Numbered from the stretch's first letter, positions 1 through 8,877 are shown. The stretch: DNA of 57,322 nt from Chryseosolibacter indicum (GCF_018598585.1 NZ_JAHESD010000034.1:1-57322); one strand, 5' to 3'. A program made the numbers and translations. Notes: generated by a model not told the origin, from the sequence alone.

Positions 1-463
1 GCATGCGCTCTAGCGGGGCCTTGTTTACTTTCAGATATTTAATCTCTTCTTTAAAAGATTCAATTTCAAGTTTATTATTCACGCCCGAAATGAGCATCGA
101 GAAGAAATCATAAGGATCAAAGATTACAAGCAAAGTTTGGCTTACAGCCTTTTTCATTAAAGGCGCCAGGTTCTGTTGGCTCAGTAAAATATGATTAGAC
201 ACAACAGACATATAAGTAGCCAATGCTTCTTTAACTTCCGGATGCTCATAATCAAAGTATACACTTTTATTTTTCCGGGTCTCCTCCTTCCAGGCTTTAA
301 ACAACTCGCGGATTACAAAAAGATTAACCTGGTGAACACTGGATAATGACAAAATTTCTTTCCCGGTTATCTGATCTTTATCAGAAAAAAAACTCCGCAT
401 TACTTTATCCGAATAAGCATCTGCATAACGGGCAATAGCGTCTAAACTTATCTTCTCATCCAT
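1..463 (-). CDS. Unknown protein, 3' end cut by window edge
   Basis: The reading frame is open on the minus strand from an ATG at 461-463 to the left edge, giving about 154 residues of a longer protein. I do not recognise a domain. The visible part is hydrophilic, predicted mostly helical, starts with MDEKISLDAIARYAD, and has no signal peptide or membrane segment. It is divergent from the ferredoxin gene, with only 82 bp between the two starts, so the two may share a regulatory region. The coding call rests on an unbroken frame, natural amino-acid composition and lack of a competing frame. The function cannot be stated from this fragment. Confidence 0.75.
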   Translation of the reverse strand, partial: MDEKISLDAIARYADAYSDKVMRSFFSDKDQITGKEILSLSSVHQVNLFVIRELFKAWKEETRKNKSVYFDYEHPEVKEALATYMSVVSNHILLSQQNLAPLMKKAVSQTLLVIFDPYDFFSMLISGVNNKLEIESFKEEIKYLKVNKAPLERM

Positions 464-545
464 AATTAAAGATATGCCATTAAATAGCGTAATTGGCAAT
501 TATAAAGTTAAAACTTCTTGATTCAAATTAAATACCAATTTATCC

Positions 546-869
546 ATGGCCAAGATCCTCATCCGAAACCTTTTTGGGAAAATGATTGAAGTACAGGATC
601 GTAGCAGAACGCTCTTACAACACTTTCATGATAATAGAATTGATTGGATGCATGCGTGCGGTGGAAAAGGGAGGTGCACCTCCTGTAAGGTAATTGTTGA
701 ACAAGGAATGGAGAATCTGGGAGATCTAAGCGTACCGGAACAGCGATACCGGCAAAATAATGGGCTAAAAAGTAATGAAAGACTCTCCTGTCAATCAAAA
801 CCAATTGGCGATATTGTCGTTTCAGCGCCTGCATTCTATAAATTACCCCATGTAGCATACAGCGATTAA
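546..869 (+). CDS. [2Fe-2S] ferredoxin
   Basis: A 107-residue electron carrier of the plant/adrenodoxin-type ferredoxin fold. Four cysteines are placed to bind one [2Fe-2S] cluster: Cys38, Cys44 and Cys47 (C-x5-C-x2-C, within ACGGKGRCTSC) and Cys82 (within RLSCQS). The C-x5-C-x2-C spacing is that of the adrenodoxin/Isc class rather than the plant photosynthetic class. No signal peptide is seen, so it should be cytoplasmic. Its redox partner cannot be named from the context. It is followed after 47 bp by tdk on the same strand. The start ATG at 546 directly precedes the usual N-terminal beta strand. Confidence 0.9.
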   Translation: MAKILIRNLFGKMIEVQDRSRTLLQHFHDNRIDWMHACGGKGRCTSCKVIVEQGMENLGDLSVPEQRYRQNNGLKSNERLSCQSKPIGDIVVSAPAFYKLPHVAYSD

Positions 870-916
870 CACGCTTCCGGCTTATTGATTTAGACAACCA
901 TCTGTTAAATTGCACC

Positions 917-1513
917 ATGTTTATTGAACCACATCTGGGCAGCAAAAGACACAACGAAAGGGTTGGATGGATAGAGGTAATATGCGGATGCATGTTCTCC
1001 GGAAAAACGGAAGAACTTATCAGAAGGCTCAACAGGGCTCTTATAGCAAAACAAAAGGTAGAAATCTTTAAACCGGTTGTCGATAAAAGATATCATCCCG
1101 AAAACATCGTCTCTCATAACGAAAACACCATCCGGTCAACACCTGTTAATTTTGCAAGTGACATTCTTCTTCTCGCGGGCGACTGCGAAGTGGTCGGTAT
1201 TGACGAAGCCCAGTTTTTTGATGATGCAATAGTTGAAGTATGTAATTCCCTTGCTAATAGTGGAAAGCGGGTTATTATAGCAGGCCTCGATATGGACTAT
1301 GAAGGTAAACCTTTCGGGCCCATGCCTTATCTGCTTGCAGTAGCAGAATTTGTTACAAAAGTACACGCTATCTGTGCCCAAACTGGCGAACTTGCATCTT
1401 TCTCTTATCGCTTTAGCGATAACGACAAACAGGTCATGCTTGGCGAACAGGGTGAATACGAAGCAAGAAGCAGAAAAGCCTTTTTCGAAGGAATGAAAGC
1501 AAGAAAGAAATGA
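917..1513 (+). CDS. tdk: Thymidine kinase (type II)
   Basis: Phosphorylates thymidine with ATP in the pyrimidine salvage pathway. The 198 residues hold a P-loop GCMFSGKT at 24-31 and a DEAQFF motif at 96-101, whose Glu97 is the expected catalytic base. The C-terminal part contains the thymidine-binding loop and a GEYEARSR motif. The N-terminal extension before WIEVICG is typical of Bacteroidota Tdk. In many type II enzymes four Cys/His bind a structural zinc in the lasso region. Here only Cys153 remains (AICAQTG), and the distal site reads ARSRKAFF without Cys. The stop codon overlaps the porZ start by 4 bp, suggesting translational coupling. Confidence 0.95.
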   Translation: MFIEPHLGSKRHNERVGWIEVICGCMFSGKTEELIRRLNRALIAKQKVEIFKPVVDKRYHPENIVSHNENTIRSTPVNFASDILLLAGDCEVVGIDEAQFFDDAIVEVCNSLANSGKRVIIAGLDMDYEGKPFGPMPYLLAVAEFVTKVHAICAQTGELASFSYRFSDNDKQVMLGEQGEYEARSRKAFFEGMKARKK

Positions 1514-3747
1514 CGTCTAGAAAAAACACGATCCGCCTTTCTCAGATCTTTAATTTCATTTTCTCCTTTCTGTTCTGCCTTACCATCAATCATACAAAGG
1601 CACAAACCGATATCCCTGTTGGTACGTGGCGCATGCACCTTTCCTTCAATAACATCAAAGCCATTGCCCAAGGATCTGATAGGGTTTATGCAGCGTCTGA
1701 CGTAGCTGTTTTAATCTTTGACCGCACAGACAATAGTTTAGACACATATACAAAACTTTCAGGACTAACAGGTGCAGGCATAACAGACATTGCCTACAAC
1801 GAAAATACCAATCAGCTCATAATCGCTTATGAAGATGGCAATCTCGATCTTATCAAAGAAAATGAAGTAGTAAACTTTACACGACTAAGAGACCTCAATA
1901 CCATTGTAGGTTCAAAAAGGATTAACCACATCACTATCAGTAACCGAATCGCTTACCTTTCTACGGATTATGGAGTCGTTCTCCTGGATCTAAACAACAA
2001 CGAAGTAAAAGAGACCTGGCGCGACTTAGGCTCACAAGGTACAAATCTGAGCATATTTAAAAGTATCATCTACAAAGACAGCATAAGCCTTGCAACAAGT
2101 AAAGGTGTACTCATTGGTAGCTTAAAAAATAACCTGCTAGATTACAACAACTGGAAACGGATTGACAGCGGCGAACTTGCAGATACTGTTCACTCAATAG
2201 CAACGTTTAACAATACCCTCTTCATTGGTATAAATGGCAAAGGACTTTACCAGTACAATAACCAGGCTTTCGTTAATACAGGTTTGTTAAATGACATCAA
2301 GTTCCTCGCGCTTGAAGGAGCAGAAGAAAATCTGGCAATTACAGGATCGCAAAAATTATGGTTGTTAAACAAAAACAATCAACTACAGCAAATTGCTAAT
2401 GACAACCTTCCTTCACCACAAAAAGCAATAATCGATCAGCATGGTTACTACTGGATTGCCGACGCTAAAAATGGACTCGTATCTAATATCAGTGGCACCT
2501 TTACTTCCTTCCTTCCCAACGGACCAACAATTACAAGTGCATTTCGCCTTAAACACATAAACAACAGACTCTATGCTTTGAGCGGAGGTTATACATCCTT
2601 AGGTATACCGTTAGGGAACGATGGCCACATCAATTATTTCGAAAATGGTCAATGGAAGTTATCCTCTTTACCTTTAACAGATGTTACTGACATTGCCGAT
2701 TTAAGTAACACCACCTTTACTGCCTCCTATGGTAGTGGTATTTCCGCTGAAACCTCTTCCGGTTCTACAATCTATAACAATACCAATAGTCCGCTGCAAA
2801 ACATCAATCCTGATGGAAAAGGCATCTATATAACCGCACTGGAAAATTCTTCACAAGGTGTCTTTGTGGCTAACTACGGCGCAGCTTCTCCCATCCACCT
2901 TCTTAAACAAGACAACACCTGGAATTCTTACATAGTTAATTATGCTTTGGGCAGATATCCCTTGCGGGTCGCGTCAGATTTCAGCAGCAACTTATGGATG
3001 GCTATAGATCCAAGACAAGGTGGTGGAATTATTGTTCTGAATACACAAACCGGAGAGAATATTTGGCTTAATGAAAGTGCAGGATCAGGAGGTTTACCCA
3101 GCAGAGCTGTTCGATCACTGGCACTGGACCGCGAAGGTAACATTTGGGTAGGAACCAACTCGGGCATCGCCTATTTCTATTCGCAAAAAGCAGACGCTGT
3201 TAAACCAGTTTTTGAAAACAGATTTCTCTTAAGAGACGAAATAATTACAGCAATTGCTATTGATGGAGGTAACAGAAAGTGGATCGGCACACAACAAGGT
3301 GCCTGGCTTTTCAATCCTACCGGCGAATCATTAGTGCATCGTTTTACTACTGAGAACAGTCCGCTCCCATCTAACCACATCTCCGACATATCCATCAACC
3401 ACCAAACGGGTGAAGTATTCTTTTCAACGGATAAAGGAATTATCTCGTACAGAAGCGATGCTACCGTAGCAGAAGTAAAGCCTGACAACATCAAAATATT
3501 TCCCAATCCTGTCACTCCTGAATTTTCAGGAACCGTAGGCATTACAGGCTTAAGCGAAAATGCTTCTGTAAAGATTACTGATGTTAGCGGTAAATTGGTT
3601 TGGCAAGTACAAGCCAATGGCGGTACTGCCACCTGGAACGTTCGTGACTACAAAGGAAGAAGAGCTGCCACTGGCGTGTATCTTGTTTTTGCATCGAAAG
3701 ATGATGGCTCAGAAAGCATGGTTGGAAAAATAGCAGTTATTGAATAA
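1510..3747 (+). CDS. porZ: PorZ-type T9SS attachment-complex beta-propeller protein
   Basis: A 745-residue secreted protein resembling PorZ of the type IX secretion system, which in Porphyromonas helps deliver A-LPS to cargo at the cell surface. Visible parts are an N-terminal signal peptide ending near the Ala-Gln after residue 31, the characteristic PVGTWRMHLSFNN opening of the PorZ first propeller, a long region of two-component-regulator-like propeller blades (for example GNIWVGTNSG and RKWIGTQQGAW), and a C-terminal T9SS sorting domain beginning near IKIFPNPV and ending with a GVYLVF-type strand. The length is close to known PorZ proteins (about 750-780). The gene overlaps tdk by 4 bp and recO follows 3 bp later, so the three are probably co-transcribed. 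Confidence 0.85.
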   Translation: MTSRKNTIRLSQIFNFIFSFLFCLTINHTKAQTDIPVGTWRMHLSFNNIKAIAQGSDRVYAASDVAVLIFDRTDNSLDTYTKLSGLTGAGITDIAYNENTNQLIIAYEDGNLDLIKENEVVNFTRLRDLNTIVGSKRINHITISNRIAYLSTDYGVVLLDLNNNEVKETWRDLGSQGTNLSIFKSIIYKDSISLATSKGVLIGSLKNNLLDYNNWKRIDSGELADTVHSIATFNNTLFIGINGKGLYQYNNQAFVNTGLLNDIKFLALEGAEENLAITGSQKLWLLNKNNQLQQIANDNLPSPQKAIIDQHGYYWIADAKNGLVSNISGTFTSFLPNGPTITSAFRLKHINNRLYALSGGYTSLGIPLGNDGHINYFENGQWKLSSLPLTDVTDIADLSNTTFTASYGSGISAETSSGSTIYNNTNSPLQNINPDGKGIYITALENSSQGVFVANYGAASPIHLLKQDNTWNSYIVNYALGRYPLRVASDFSSNLWMAIDPRQGGGIIVLNTQTGENIWLNESAGSGGLPSRAVRSLALDREGNIWVGTNSGIAYFYSQKADAVKPVFENRFLLRDEIITAIAIDGGNRKWIGTQQGAWLFNPTGESLVHRFTTENSPLPSNHISDISINHQTGEVFFSTDKGIISYRSDATVAEVKPDNIKIFPNPVTPEFSGTVGITGLSENASVKITDVSGKLVWQVQANGGTATWNVRDYKGRRAATGVYLVFASKDDGSESMVGKIAVIE

Positions 3748-3750
3748 GCC

Positions 3751-4419
3751 GTGGTACATAAAACACGAGGTATTGTTTTCAGATTTGTTAAGTATGGAGA
3801 AACCTCTATAATCGTAACAATCTTTACCGAAACTTTCGGATTGCAATCCTACATTGTCAACGGTATTCGAAGCAAGAGCGCAAAAAACAAAATAGCCCTT
3901 TACCAACCCCTCACGCTCCTTAACCTTGTAGTATACCACCGCGAAAATGCGAACATTGAAAGAATAAAAGAGATTCAATGCTTCCATCCCTACACTACCA
4001 TTCCATCCGATATAAAGAAGTCTACCATTGCACTTTTTCTTGCTGAATTATTGAATAAGATAGTCAAAGACGAAAGCCACGCTAAAGACCTATTCGAATT
4101 TATCAGCCAGTCCTTCATTACCCTCGATCTACTTGAAGAAAACTTCGAGAACTTCCACCTTCAGTTTATGCTTAAACTAAGCCGTTACTTAGGCTTTGGG
4201 GTGCAAAATGTCAACGAAGTTTTAGGAGGAAGGGTAACAAGCGAAGAAATTGAGAAAATCCTCGCCACGGTCTTAAAATCAGACTACCAGACTGCCATTA
4301 AAATGGCCGCAGATCAACGAAGAGAACTACTCGACTTGCTTCTAAAATTCTATGCAGAGCACATAGAAACCCTGGGAGAAATGAACTCAGTAACCATCCT
4401 GAGGGAAATTCTGCACTAA
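3751..4419 (+). CDS. recO: DNA repair protein RecO
   Basis: Recombination mediator that works with RecF and RecR to load RecA at gaps. The 222-residue product begins with a GTG codon. The N-terminal OB-fold region carries the familiar KTRGIVFRFVKYGETSIIV sequence, and the helical C-terminal half has KLSRYLGFG. The zinc-binding CxxC motif of some RecO proteins is absent, which is common in Bacteroidota. The GTG start was chosen because it gives the conserved N-terminus and sits 3 bp after the porZ stop. It is the last gene of the plus-strand run before a convergent gap. Confidence 0.93.
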   Translation: MVHKTRGIVFRFVKYGETSIIVTIFTETFGLQSYIVNGIRSKSAKNKIALYQPLTLLNLVVYHRENANIERIKEIQCFHPYTTIPSDIKKSTIALFLAELLNKIVKDESHAKDLFEFISQSFITLDLLEENFENFHLQFMLKLSRYLGFGVQNVNEVLGGRVTSEEIEKILATVLKSDYQTAIKMAADQRRELLDLLLKFYAEHIETLGEMNSVTILREILH

Positions 4420-4560
4420 CCAACTTTCCCAATCCTCACTTTCCATTTTTCTTAGACTTATGGCCAAAAGTGGCAATACTTGCCTTTTTAACCCTATTTC
4501 CCGACGTCTCACCTCCTATCAGATTCCCAGTTGAGCGGCTATTAACCTGACATCATCCCT

Positions 4561-4626
4561 AGGATGCTTCGAGGATGCTTCGACCATGCTTCGACTATGC
4601 CTCGAGTATGCCACGACTTTGCCTCG
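4561..4626 (+). repeat. Six-unit array with exact 11-bp period (array 1)
   Basis: Six head-to-tail units of exactly 11 bp begin at 4561, 4572, 4583, 4594, 4605 and 4616. The consensus is ASNATGCYTCG. The first two units are identical and the later ones differ at one to four positions. No spacer sequences separate the units. The array lies 142 bp downstream of the recO stop and is not in any likely coding frame. It is one of four such arrays in the window, each with its own unit sequence. Confidence 0.9.
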
Positions 4627-4640
4627 AGTCAAGGTATCTA

Positions 4641-4659
4641 CAGGTCAATATCAGACCTG
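4641..4659 (+). other. Short stem-loop after array 1
   Basis: CAGGTC at 4641-4646 pairs with GACCTG at 4654-4659 across a 7-nt loop. No T-run follows, so it is not a standard intrinsic terminator. It begins 14 bp after the last unit of the 11-bp array and could be part of a 3'-end structure for the recO transcript. Confidence 0.35.
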
Positions 4660-4956
4660 CATTAAGTTCACCGTACCATACACCACAGATACCTATAATT
4701 CTTACCGAAATGCTGGTTTTGCTTTAACAGGGCCTTAGAAGTAGCGCTAATAAAAACTGACCACCCTTTCTGGGATTAGTAGTCAGCAGGAAAAAAAGAA
4801 TGTAGTGGTTATACACCCCGTACCTCAATACCAGGTTTTTCAGCAATAGGAATCGGTGCTTTGGTTATATAACAGGGGCTTCCTGGGAATACACTGGGTA
4901 AAGACTGTCAAAAAAGTGCGTTCTATCGCCTTTTCAATTAAAAAATGTTGACGATG

Positions 4957-5454
4957 TTAATTTTCTATTACTCTATCCGTAATAGTTAGAATCGATCCTG
5001 AAAGTTGCGTCTCGTATGTTCTTAGGGGTCGCCATGCCGCACCACTGGTAGGAGTTCCAGTAGCAAAATCAAATGTAGAATTACAACACGGATCAAACAT
5101 ATAGAGGTTAGAGGCATGTACCTCTACAGTAGAGCAAGCTTCGTTAGGTCTATAAGAGCAATTTCTCTCGTAAGCAATAAAAGTAGTAGGATTAGCCTGG
5201 TAAAGAATAATACCGCGTACACCACCACTGTTTATATAAGTATTACCAGAGGTTCTTAATTTTTGGTATTCCGGAAGATTCAGGTTAATCGAAATGGTAC
5301 CAAAGCTGGCAAAGGGAATCTGATCATCCGATAAATCACGATCACACGACAACACTACCATAAGCATTACCAACACAAGCACGTTCCGTACCTTGTCAAA
5401 GCAATCTGTATTAAAATATCTCATCATCATTTCGCTATGTCTTCCTGTTGCCAT
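4957..5454 (-). CDS. Rieske-like fold lipoprotein, probable
   Basis: A small exported lipoprotein of about 155-165 residues. A hydrophobic stretch ends in a lipobox with Cys37 (VVLSC), so it should be lipid-anchored. The exact start is uncertain, because Met1 and the Met cluster at residues 9-11 are all possible. The middle resembles Bacteroidota lipoproteins related to Rieske or small-subunit nitrite reductase folds: GGVRGIILYQ, then Cys99, Cys107, His113, and Cys123-Cys124 in FDPCCNSTFD. The canonical Rieske ligand pairs C-x-H and C-x2-H are not present, so [2Fe-2S] binding is doubtful. It converges on recO and is 113 bp upstream of the pheS stop on the same strand. The family assignment is by resemblance only. 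Confidence 0.65.
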   Translation of the reverse strand: MATGRHSEMMMRYFNTDCFDKVRNVLVLVMLMVVLSCDRDLSDDQIPFASFGTISINLNLPEYQKLRTSGNTYINSGGVRGIILYQANPTTFIAYERNCSYRPNEACSTVEVHASNLYMFDPCCNSTFDFATGTPTSGAAWRPLRTYETQLSGSILTITDRVIEN

Positions 5455-5567
5455 TGTGAAATTTCAATTTAGCATCAGCAAGCGGTACATAGGTAACGGT
5501 CTAATCCTTTTAATTGTATAGAACCTTTCTGGTATTCTTAGTGGGAATGGCGCAGCAACACCAATCA

Positions 5568-6605
5568 TCAAACAATGCCTTCTGTGTGAAACTGCTTAAG
5601 GAAGCGAATATCGTTTTCAGAATAAAGTCTTAAATCATTAACCTGGTAGCGCAGCTGGGTAACCCTTTCAATACCCATACCAAATGCAAAACCAGTAAAC
5701 TCCTCAGGATCTACACCACAGTTTTTCAATACGTTTGGATGTACCATACCAGCACCGGCAATCTCTACCCAACCACTCTTTTTACAAACAACACAACCAC
5801 TGCCTTTACAGATAAGACAAGTTACGTCTATTTCAGCACTAGGTTCTGTAAATGGAAAGAATGATGGTCTTAAGCGAAGCTTGATATCTTTACCATACAT
5901 CTCTTTTGCAAAGTGAAACAAGGTCTGCTTAAGGTCTGCAAAGCTCACATTCTTGTCGACATACAATCCTTCAACCTGGTGAAAGAAACAATGTGCCCTT
6001 GCAGAGATAGCTTCATTTCTATAAACCCGCCCTGGCATAATAGCACGAACAGGAGGGCGTTGTTTTTCCAGCAAACGAATCTGCACATTGGATGTATGTG
6101 TTCTTAACAATATATCTCCACCTTCCTTATTTGATTTTTCAATAAAGAATGTATCCTGCATTTCACGGGCCGGGTGATTCTCAGGAAAATTCAAAGCAGA
6201 GAAGTTGTGCCAGTCATCTTCAATTTCTGGTCCATCTGCTACATTAAAACCCAGACGCTCGAAAATCTCAATAATACGTAGCCTTGTAAGTGTTAAGGGA
6301 TGAAGATTTCCTACCTTATTTGGCACAGGAGGAAGCGTGAGATCTATATCTATATTACTACCGCCGGAAGACTCAAGGGCTTCATTAAGGGCAGCAAACT
6401 TGCTCTCAGCAGCCTGCTTTAACTCATTCAATACCTTTCCTACCTGCTTTTTCTGCTCAACAGGTACTTTCTTAAGATCTTCAAAAAGCTCAGCCAATGC
6501 ACCCTTTTTGCTGATATATTTAAGCCTGAAATTCTCTAGTTCCTGTTTGGTGGAGGCAGCGAAATCTGATACTTCCTTTAATAACACCTGTATTTTTTCT
6601 TCCAT
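5568..6605 (-). CDS. pheS: Phenylalanyl-tRNA synthetase alpha subunit
   Basis: Catalytic subunit of the alpha2-beta2 enzyme that charges tRNA-Phe. The 345-residue product has the N-terminal coiled-coil tRNA-binding domain (about residues 1-90) and then the class II catalytic core. Motif 2 appears as YRNEAISARAHCFFHQVEG and motif 3 as FGMGIERVTQLRY. A Cys-rich segment with the pattern CLIC-GC-VCK followed by GWVEIAGAGMVHP is seen in many bacterial PheS proteins. pheT is not adjacent. An upstream -7 promoter box lies 20 bp from the ATG. Confidence 0.97.
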   Translation of the reverse strand: MEEKIQVLLKEVSDFAASTKQELENFRLKYISKKGALAELFEDLKKVPVEQKKQVGKVLNELKQAAESKFAALNEALESSGGSNIDIDLTLPPVPNKVGNLHPLTLTRLRIIEIFERLGFNVADGPEIEDDWHNFSALNFPENHPAREMQDTFFIEKSNKEGGDILLRTHTSNVQIRLLEKQRPPVRAIMPGRVYRNEAISARAHCFFHQVEGLYVDKNVSFADLKQTLFHFAKEMYGKDIKLRLRPSFFPFTEPSAEIDVTCLICKGSGCVVCKKSGWVEIAGAGMVHPNVLKNCGVDPEEFTGFAFGMGIERVTQLRYQVNDLRLYSENDIRFLKQFHTEGIV

Positions 6606-6624
6606 TTCACCTGTTTTCGAGGTA

Positions 6625-6632
6625 CAAACTTA
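6625..6632 (-). promoter_or_regulatory. Bacteroidota -7 promoter box for pheS
   Basis: Read on the minus strand this is TAAGTTTG, a full match to TAnnTTTG, ending 19 bp before the pheS ATG. No clear -33 TTTG box is found at the usual 19-21 bp spacing. Confidence 0.45.
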
Positions 6633-6652
6633 AAGAATCAATCAGATAACCG

Positions 6653-7759
6653 CTATTTTTTATAAAAAGACCTTATTTTTTCACAGATATATCCAATCTG
6701 ATTTTCCTCAAGCTCAGGATAAATAGGTAAGGAAAGGATATCCTTTTCTAATTGATTGGCGATAGGGTAATCATTTGGATCCAAATCTAAATACCTATAA
6801 GCTGGCAGGTTGGTTAGTGCTTGAGGATAATGAATCATAGTTTGAATGCCATGTTCAAGAAGATAGGCACTCAGCTCGTCTCTTAAGGCTGCTCTAACAG
6901 CATAGATATGATAAGTATGCCGTGATGAAGGCCTGACAAAGGGAACCGTTATTTCAGGTATGTCTTTTAACCCCTCATTGTACAATAAAGCATTCTTTAT
7001 TCTCTTAACAGTCCAATCCTCTAAGTAAGGAAGCTTGATTAACAAAACGGCTGCCTGTAGTGTGTCCATTCTGCTGTTAAAACCCTCCATCAGATGGTCA
7101 TCTTTCCTTAAAGCTCCATGATTTGCCAGCCTTCTAACTTTCTCAGTCAGTACAGGGTCGCTTGTTGTTATACAGCCTGCATCCCCATAAGCTCCGAGAT
7201 TCTTTGTTGGATAAAAACTAAAGGCAGCCAGATGACCAACACTGCCAGCAACTTTGTGGTTATCTTCAGTTAGATGACCCTGCGCACAATCTTCAATTAG
7301 CGTTAGCCCGTGCGCATTACATAGATTCTTTAAATCTTCCGCGGGAGCACCCTGCCCGTATAAGTGTACGGCAATAACAGCTTTTGTCTTCGTATTGATC
7401 TTCTTCTTTACAGCATCAACATCAATGGTATAACTTCTGGAATCAACATCAGCAAAGACCGGCCTTGCACCACATGCTGAAACAGTTTCGGAACTGGAAA
7501 TCCAGCTCCATGCGGGCGTAATGACTTCATCCCCTGCTTTAATGTCAACTGCTTTTAGGGCCAGAAAAAGAGAATCTGTGCCGTTACCTGTATTAATGCA
7601 ATACTTGGATCCGACTATCTTAGAGAATTTCTCTTCAAACTCAAATACTTCCTTACCCTTAGCAAACTGAAAATTAGCTACCGCTGATAAAAGCCCTGCA
7701 TCCATTCGCTCTTTAAAGGATTCATACTGCGCTTTTAAATCAATGAAGGGAATGTTCAT
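6653..7759 (-). CDS. DegT/DnrJ/EryC1/StrS-type sugar aminotransferase
   Basis: A 368-residue PLP-dependent aminotransferase acting on a nucleotide-linked keto sugar. The PLP lysine is in SFYPTKNLGAYGDAG, the conserved HLYGQ and EDCAQ motifs are present, and length matches the family. The N-terminus IPFIDLKAQY is typical of the FdtB/WbpE-like branch, but the substrate cannot be told from sequence. It is the last gene of the long minus-strand polysaccharide cluster and its start overlaps the stop of the WecA-like gene by 4 bp, so the two are probably translationally coupled. It is one of three such aminotransferases in the cluster. Confidence 0.9.
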   Translation of the reverse strand: MNIPFIDLKAQYESFKERMDAGLLSAVANFQFAKGKEVFEFEEKFSKIVGSKYCINTGNGTDSLFLALKAVDIKAGDEVITPAWSWISSSETVSACGARPVFADVDSRSYTIDVDAVKKKINTKTKAVIAVHLYGQGAPAEDLKNLCNAHGLTLIEDCAQGHLTEDNHKVAGSVGHLAAFSFYPTKNLGAYGDAGCITTSDPVLTEKVRRLANHGALRKDDHLMEGFNSRMDTLQAAVLLIKLPYLEDWTVKRIKNALLYNEGLKDIPEITVPFVRPSSRHTYHIYAVRAALRDELSAYLLEHGIQTMIHYPQALTNLPAYRYLDLDPNDYPIANQLEKDILSLPIYPELEENQIGYICEKIRSFYKK

Positions 7760-8816
7760 ATTAAGTTTTCTTGTCTCAATTGCTTAATCAAAAAGAAATG
7801 CAAAAGAAAACTTAATGTAAGAGATAACGCAACAACAAAGAATAAGACAGTCAGCTCCGAAATAGACTTCATCATCAACGCTCCGCTTATAAAGAACAAA
7901 TGGATACTGGTAAGCAGTAATACAGCCTCTTGATGGCTCAACCCTATTCGTAACAATGAATGATGGATATGCCTTTTATCAGGTGTTAAAGGCGAAACTC
8001 CCAAGGACAACCGAATGATTATTATTCTTATAGTATCAACAACTGGAATTATAATAACAGATATTGCTGTTGAAACCGACGCTTCAAACCTGACGATACT
8101 GTTTAATGGCAAATCATAATTTATGTTGATGAATTTAATTGCAGCGATGGATATCATCATGCCGATAAGAAGCGCACCTGTGTCGCCCATAAAAATCTGA
8201 GAAGGTTGCCAGTTGAAAATCAGAAAACCGATAATCGCGCCAACCATTGCGAAACAAATAATACTCAGGTAAGTTTCTCCTACTACATAAAACCAGGTTC
8301 CAAAGAAAATAAGGCACACAACCGAAAAAGAACCTGCAAGGCCGTCAATTCCATCAATCAAGTTAAAAGCATTTGTAAGAATAATGATGGTAAAAATCGT
8401 AAGCGGATAACTAATCCAATCATTAAAATGAATATTACCAAAGAGACCATAGAAAGAAGAGAGCTTTATGTCCAAAAGAAAAAAGGCAACACTACCGGCA
8501 AGAGCTTGCCCTAGAATTTTTACTAAAGGCTTAATTTGAACCAGGTCGTCGAAAAGGCCTAGAACAAATGTGATAGATAAAACGGCAAGAATTATTTTCA
8601 ATGCAGGCCATTCAACAGCATCGATCCAGAAAACTGATGATGCAAGGAAACCAGAGAAGATTGCAACCCCGCCTATGGATGGCGTTACCTGTTTGTGAAT
8701 TCTCCTCCCGCCCGGGACATCAACAAACTTTTTTTTTTAGAATACTTAATTAAAATCGGGAATATTAAGACCGATACAATCAAGGAAGTTAGTACAGCAC
8801 CAATAACACTGGTCAT
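7756..8816 (-). CDS. WecA/MraY-family sugar-1-phosphate transferase, frameshifted
   Basis: A polytopic GT4-family enzyme that transfers a sugar-1-phosphate to undecaprenyl phosphate at the membrane. The intact reading starts with ATG at 8816 (MTSVIGAVLTSL) and should continue through VPGGRRIHKQVTPSIGG to the conserved GLFDDL, NAFNLIDGIDGLAG, FMGDTGALLIG and DKRHIHH motifs. A run of ten A on the minus strand (8729-8738) puts the two halves one base out of frame. Eleven A would restore a 353-residue protein of normal family length. The apparent TTG start at 8601 lies inside the protein and lacks the first membrane segment. Causes could be a sequencing error, slippage, phase variation or true inactivation. 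Confidence 0.85.
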
Positions 8817-8877
8817 AAAAAGTATACAAGTCTATAAAGATAGACAATAGTATACTACGTGAGGCCAAGGTGTAATA

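Larger units (their letters stand above)
4420..4956. other. Convergent intergenic region, recO / lipoprotein
   Basis: A 537-bp gap between two converging genes. It holds the 11-bp repeat array at 4561-4626 and a short stem-loop at 4641-4659. The remainder has only short open frames in all six frames, with no recognisable protein remnant, RNA gene or uridine-tailed terminator. Confidence 0.7.

Noticed and set aside
559-1032. 157-codon minus-strand frame over the ferredoxin and tdk genes
   Set aside because: Both plus-strand genes have diagnostic motifs. The minus frame has none.
4561-4626. CRISPR-like direct repeats
   Set aside because: Units are 11 bp, head-to-tail and without spacers, and there are no cas genes. 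The same holds for the other three arrays.
4627-4956. A decayed gene between array 1 and the lipoprotein
   Set aside because: A short minus-strand frame is open, but it has no recognisable family motif and is interrupted, so it was not called.
8206-8514. Plus-strand 102-codon frame
   Set aside because: It lies opposite the WecA-family gene, which has clear family motifs on the minus strand, so it is a shadow frame.
7756-8601. WecA-family gene starting at TTG 8601
   Set aside because: Family-specific sequence continues upstream in the same frame to the A run at 8729-8738 and, one base shifted, to ATG 8816.
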